From positions 9,570,410 to 9,634,409 of the forward strand of contig CM031870.1 in NCBI GenBank assembly GCA_018697195.1: a DNA stretch of 64,000 nt, read 5' to 3'. The translations under genes and the position numbers were made by a program. Position 1 is the stretch's first letter. Every line of letters starts with the position of its first letter. Positions 63,617 to 64,000 of the stretch are shown one piece after another. The notes below the pieces were generated by a model that saw only the letters and a list, made by a program, of their open reading frames with translations, did no database searches and had not been told where the DNA came from. Origin of the DNA: Certhia americana (Eukaryota; Chordata; Aves; Passeriformes; Certhiidae).

Positions 63617-64000
63617 TTACTTTCAAACAGCTTTGCTGTTACCTTAGCGAAGTAGAAGGGGGTACTTGGATATAACACTTTCCTTCATATCATCATCCCT
63701 CATGCAGATTAGGGAAGGGAAAGACAGGAAAAAGATCAACATGTCTTTCAGATACTTAGCACTGCATTAGTGAAAAAAATTAATCACTCAAAGCACATCA
63801 GTCCAACACACACCTGAAAGGCAGAACCTAGAGAATCTCTTTCCAGGAAAAGCCCATAGTCATCTGGCAGTGTGTTAATATTGCTTTAAAAGTATTTATT
63901 CAGCTTCTAACTAAGATAAAATATGGATGACAACTATTCAACAATTAAAAATGCAAGCATGAGGCATTGAGGGAGAAGCGACTATTTTTAACAGTAAATG

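Larger units (their letters stand above)
61020..64000. other. Gene-poor sequence at the right end
   Basis: AT-rich. A T21 run lies at 61090-61110. An open frame of 144 codons at 62155-62589 (+) has no recognisable domain and low-complexity AT-driven composition, and is treated as chance. A 54-bp tandem duplication lies near 63.5 kb. Confidence 0.45.

Overview
The window looks like nuclear DNA of a bird, probably a passerine. The genes are vertebrate genes split into short exons with GT-AG introns. The dispersed repeats are avian: CR1 LINE 3' ends and endogenous-retrovirus LTRs, with no Alu- or B1-type SINEs. The background is AT-rich, with one strong CpG island at about 9.7-10.85 kb. The species is inferred from this repeat style and the gene order, not proven.

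Region 1 (1-4.8 kb): the 3' part of TVP23A on the + strand. Two coding exons (1502-1627 and 3255-3389) encode the last membrane segments, followed by a 3' UTR. The earlier exons lie left of the window.

Region 2 (4.8-10.4 kb): the complete NUBP1 gene on the - strand, tail to tail with TVP23A. I could place all 11 coding exons. They join in phase to a 321-residue P-loop Fe-S scaffold protein with both cysteine motifs, the Walker A loop and the Mrp/NBP35 signature intact. Exons 1-3 sit in a CpG island, and intron 2 is largely an 18-bp minisatellite.

Region 3 (10.4-17 kb): the side where human TEKT5 sits head to head with NUBP1. One clearly tektin-like exon is present at about 13.10-13.24 kb on the + strand. 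It carries an apparent frameshift, a small deletion and a poor donor, and I found no other tektin exons, so TEKT5 appears to be a decayed relic. An unexplained open exon-like segment ends at 16931.

Region 4 (17-64 kb): essentially a gene desert. I found no convincing gene, and no trace of EMP2, which I would expect further along by human synteny. It holds a truncated retrovirus with its 5' LTR at 19897-20290 (- strand), two solo LTRs of one family in opposite orientation (24828-25128 + and 52992-53294 -, the latter with a 6-bp target duplication), a long LTR at 59634-61017 with a 5-bp target duplication, CR1 fragments, homopolymers and small tandem duplications. The many open frames of 60-160 codons here are judged to be chance.

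The genes do not form a pathway. NUBP1 works in cytosolic iron-sulfur assembly and TVP23A is a Golgi membrane protein; they are neighbours by conserved synteny. I found no novel system. The most informative observations are the TEKT5 relic, the ambiguous TVP23A C-terminus at an A7 run, and the LTR insertions with identifiable target duplications.
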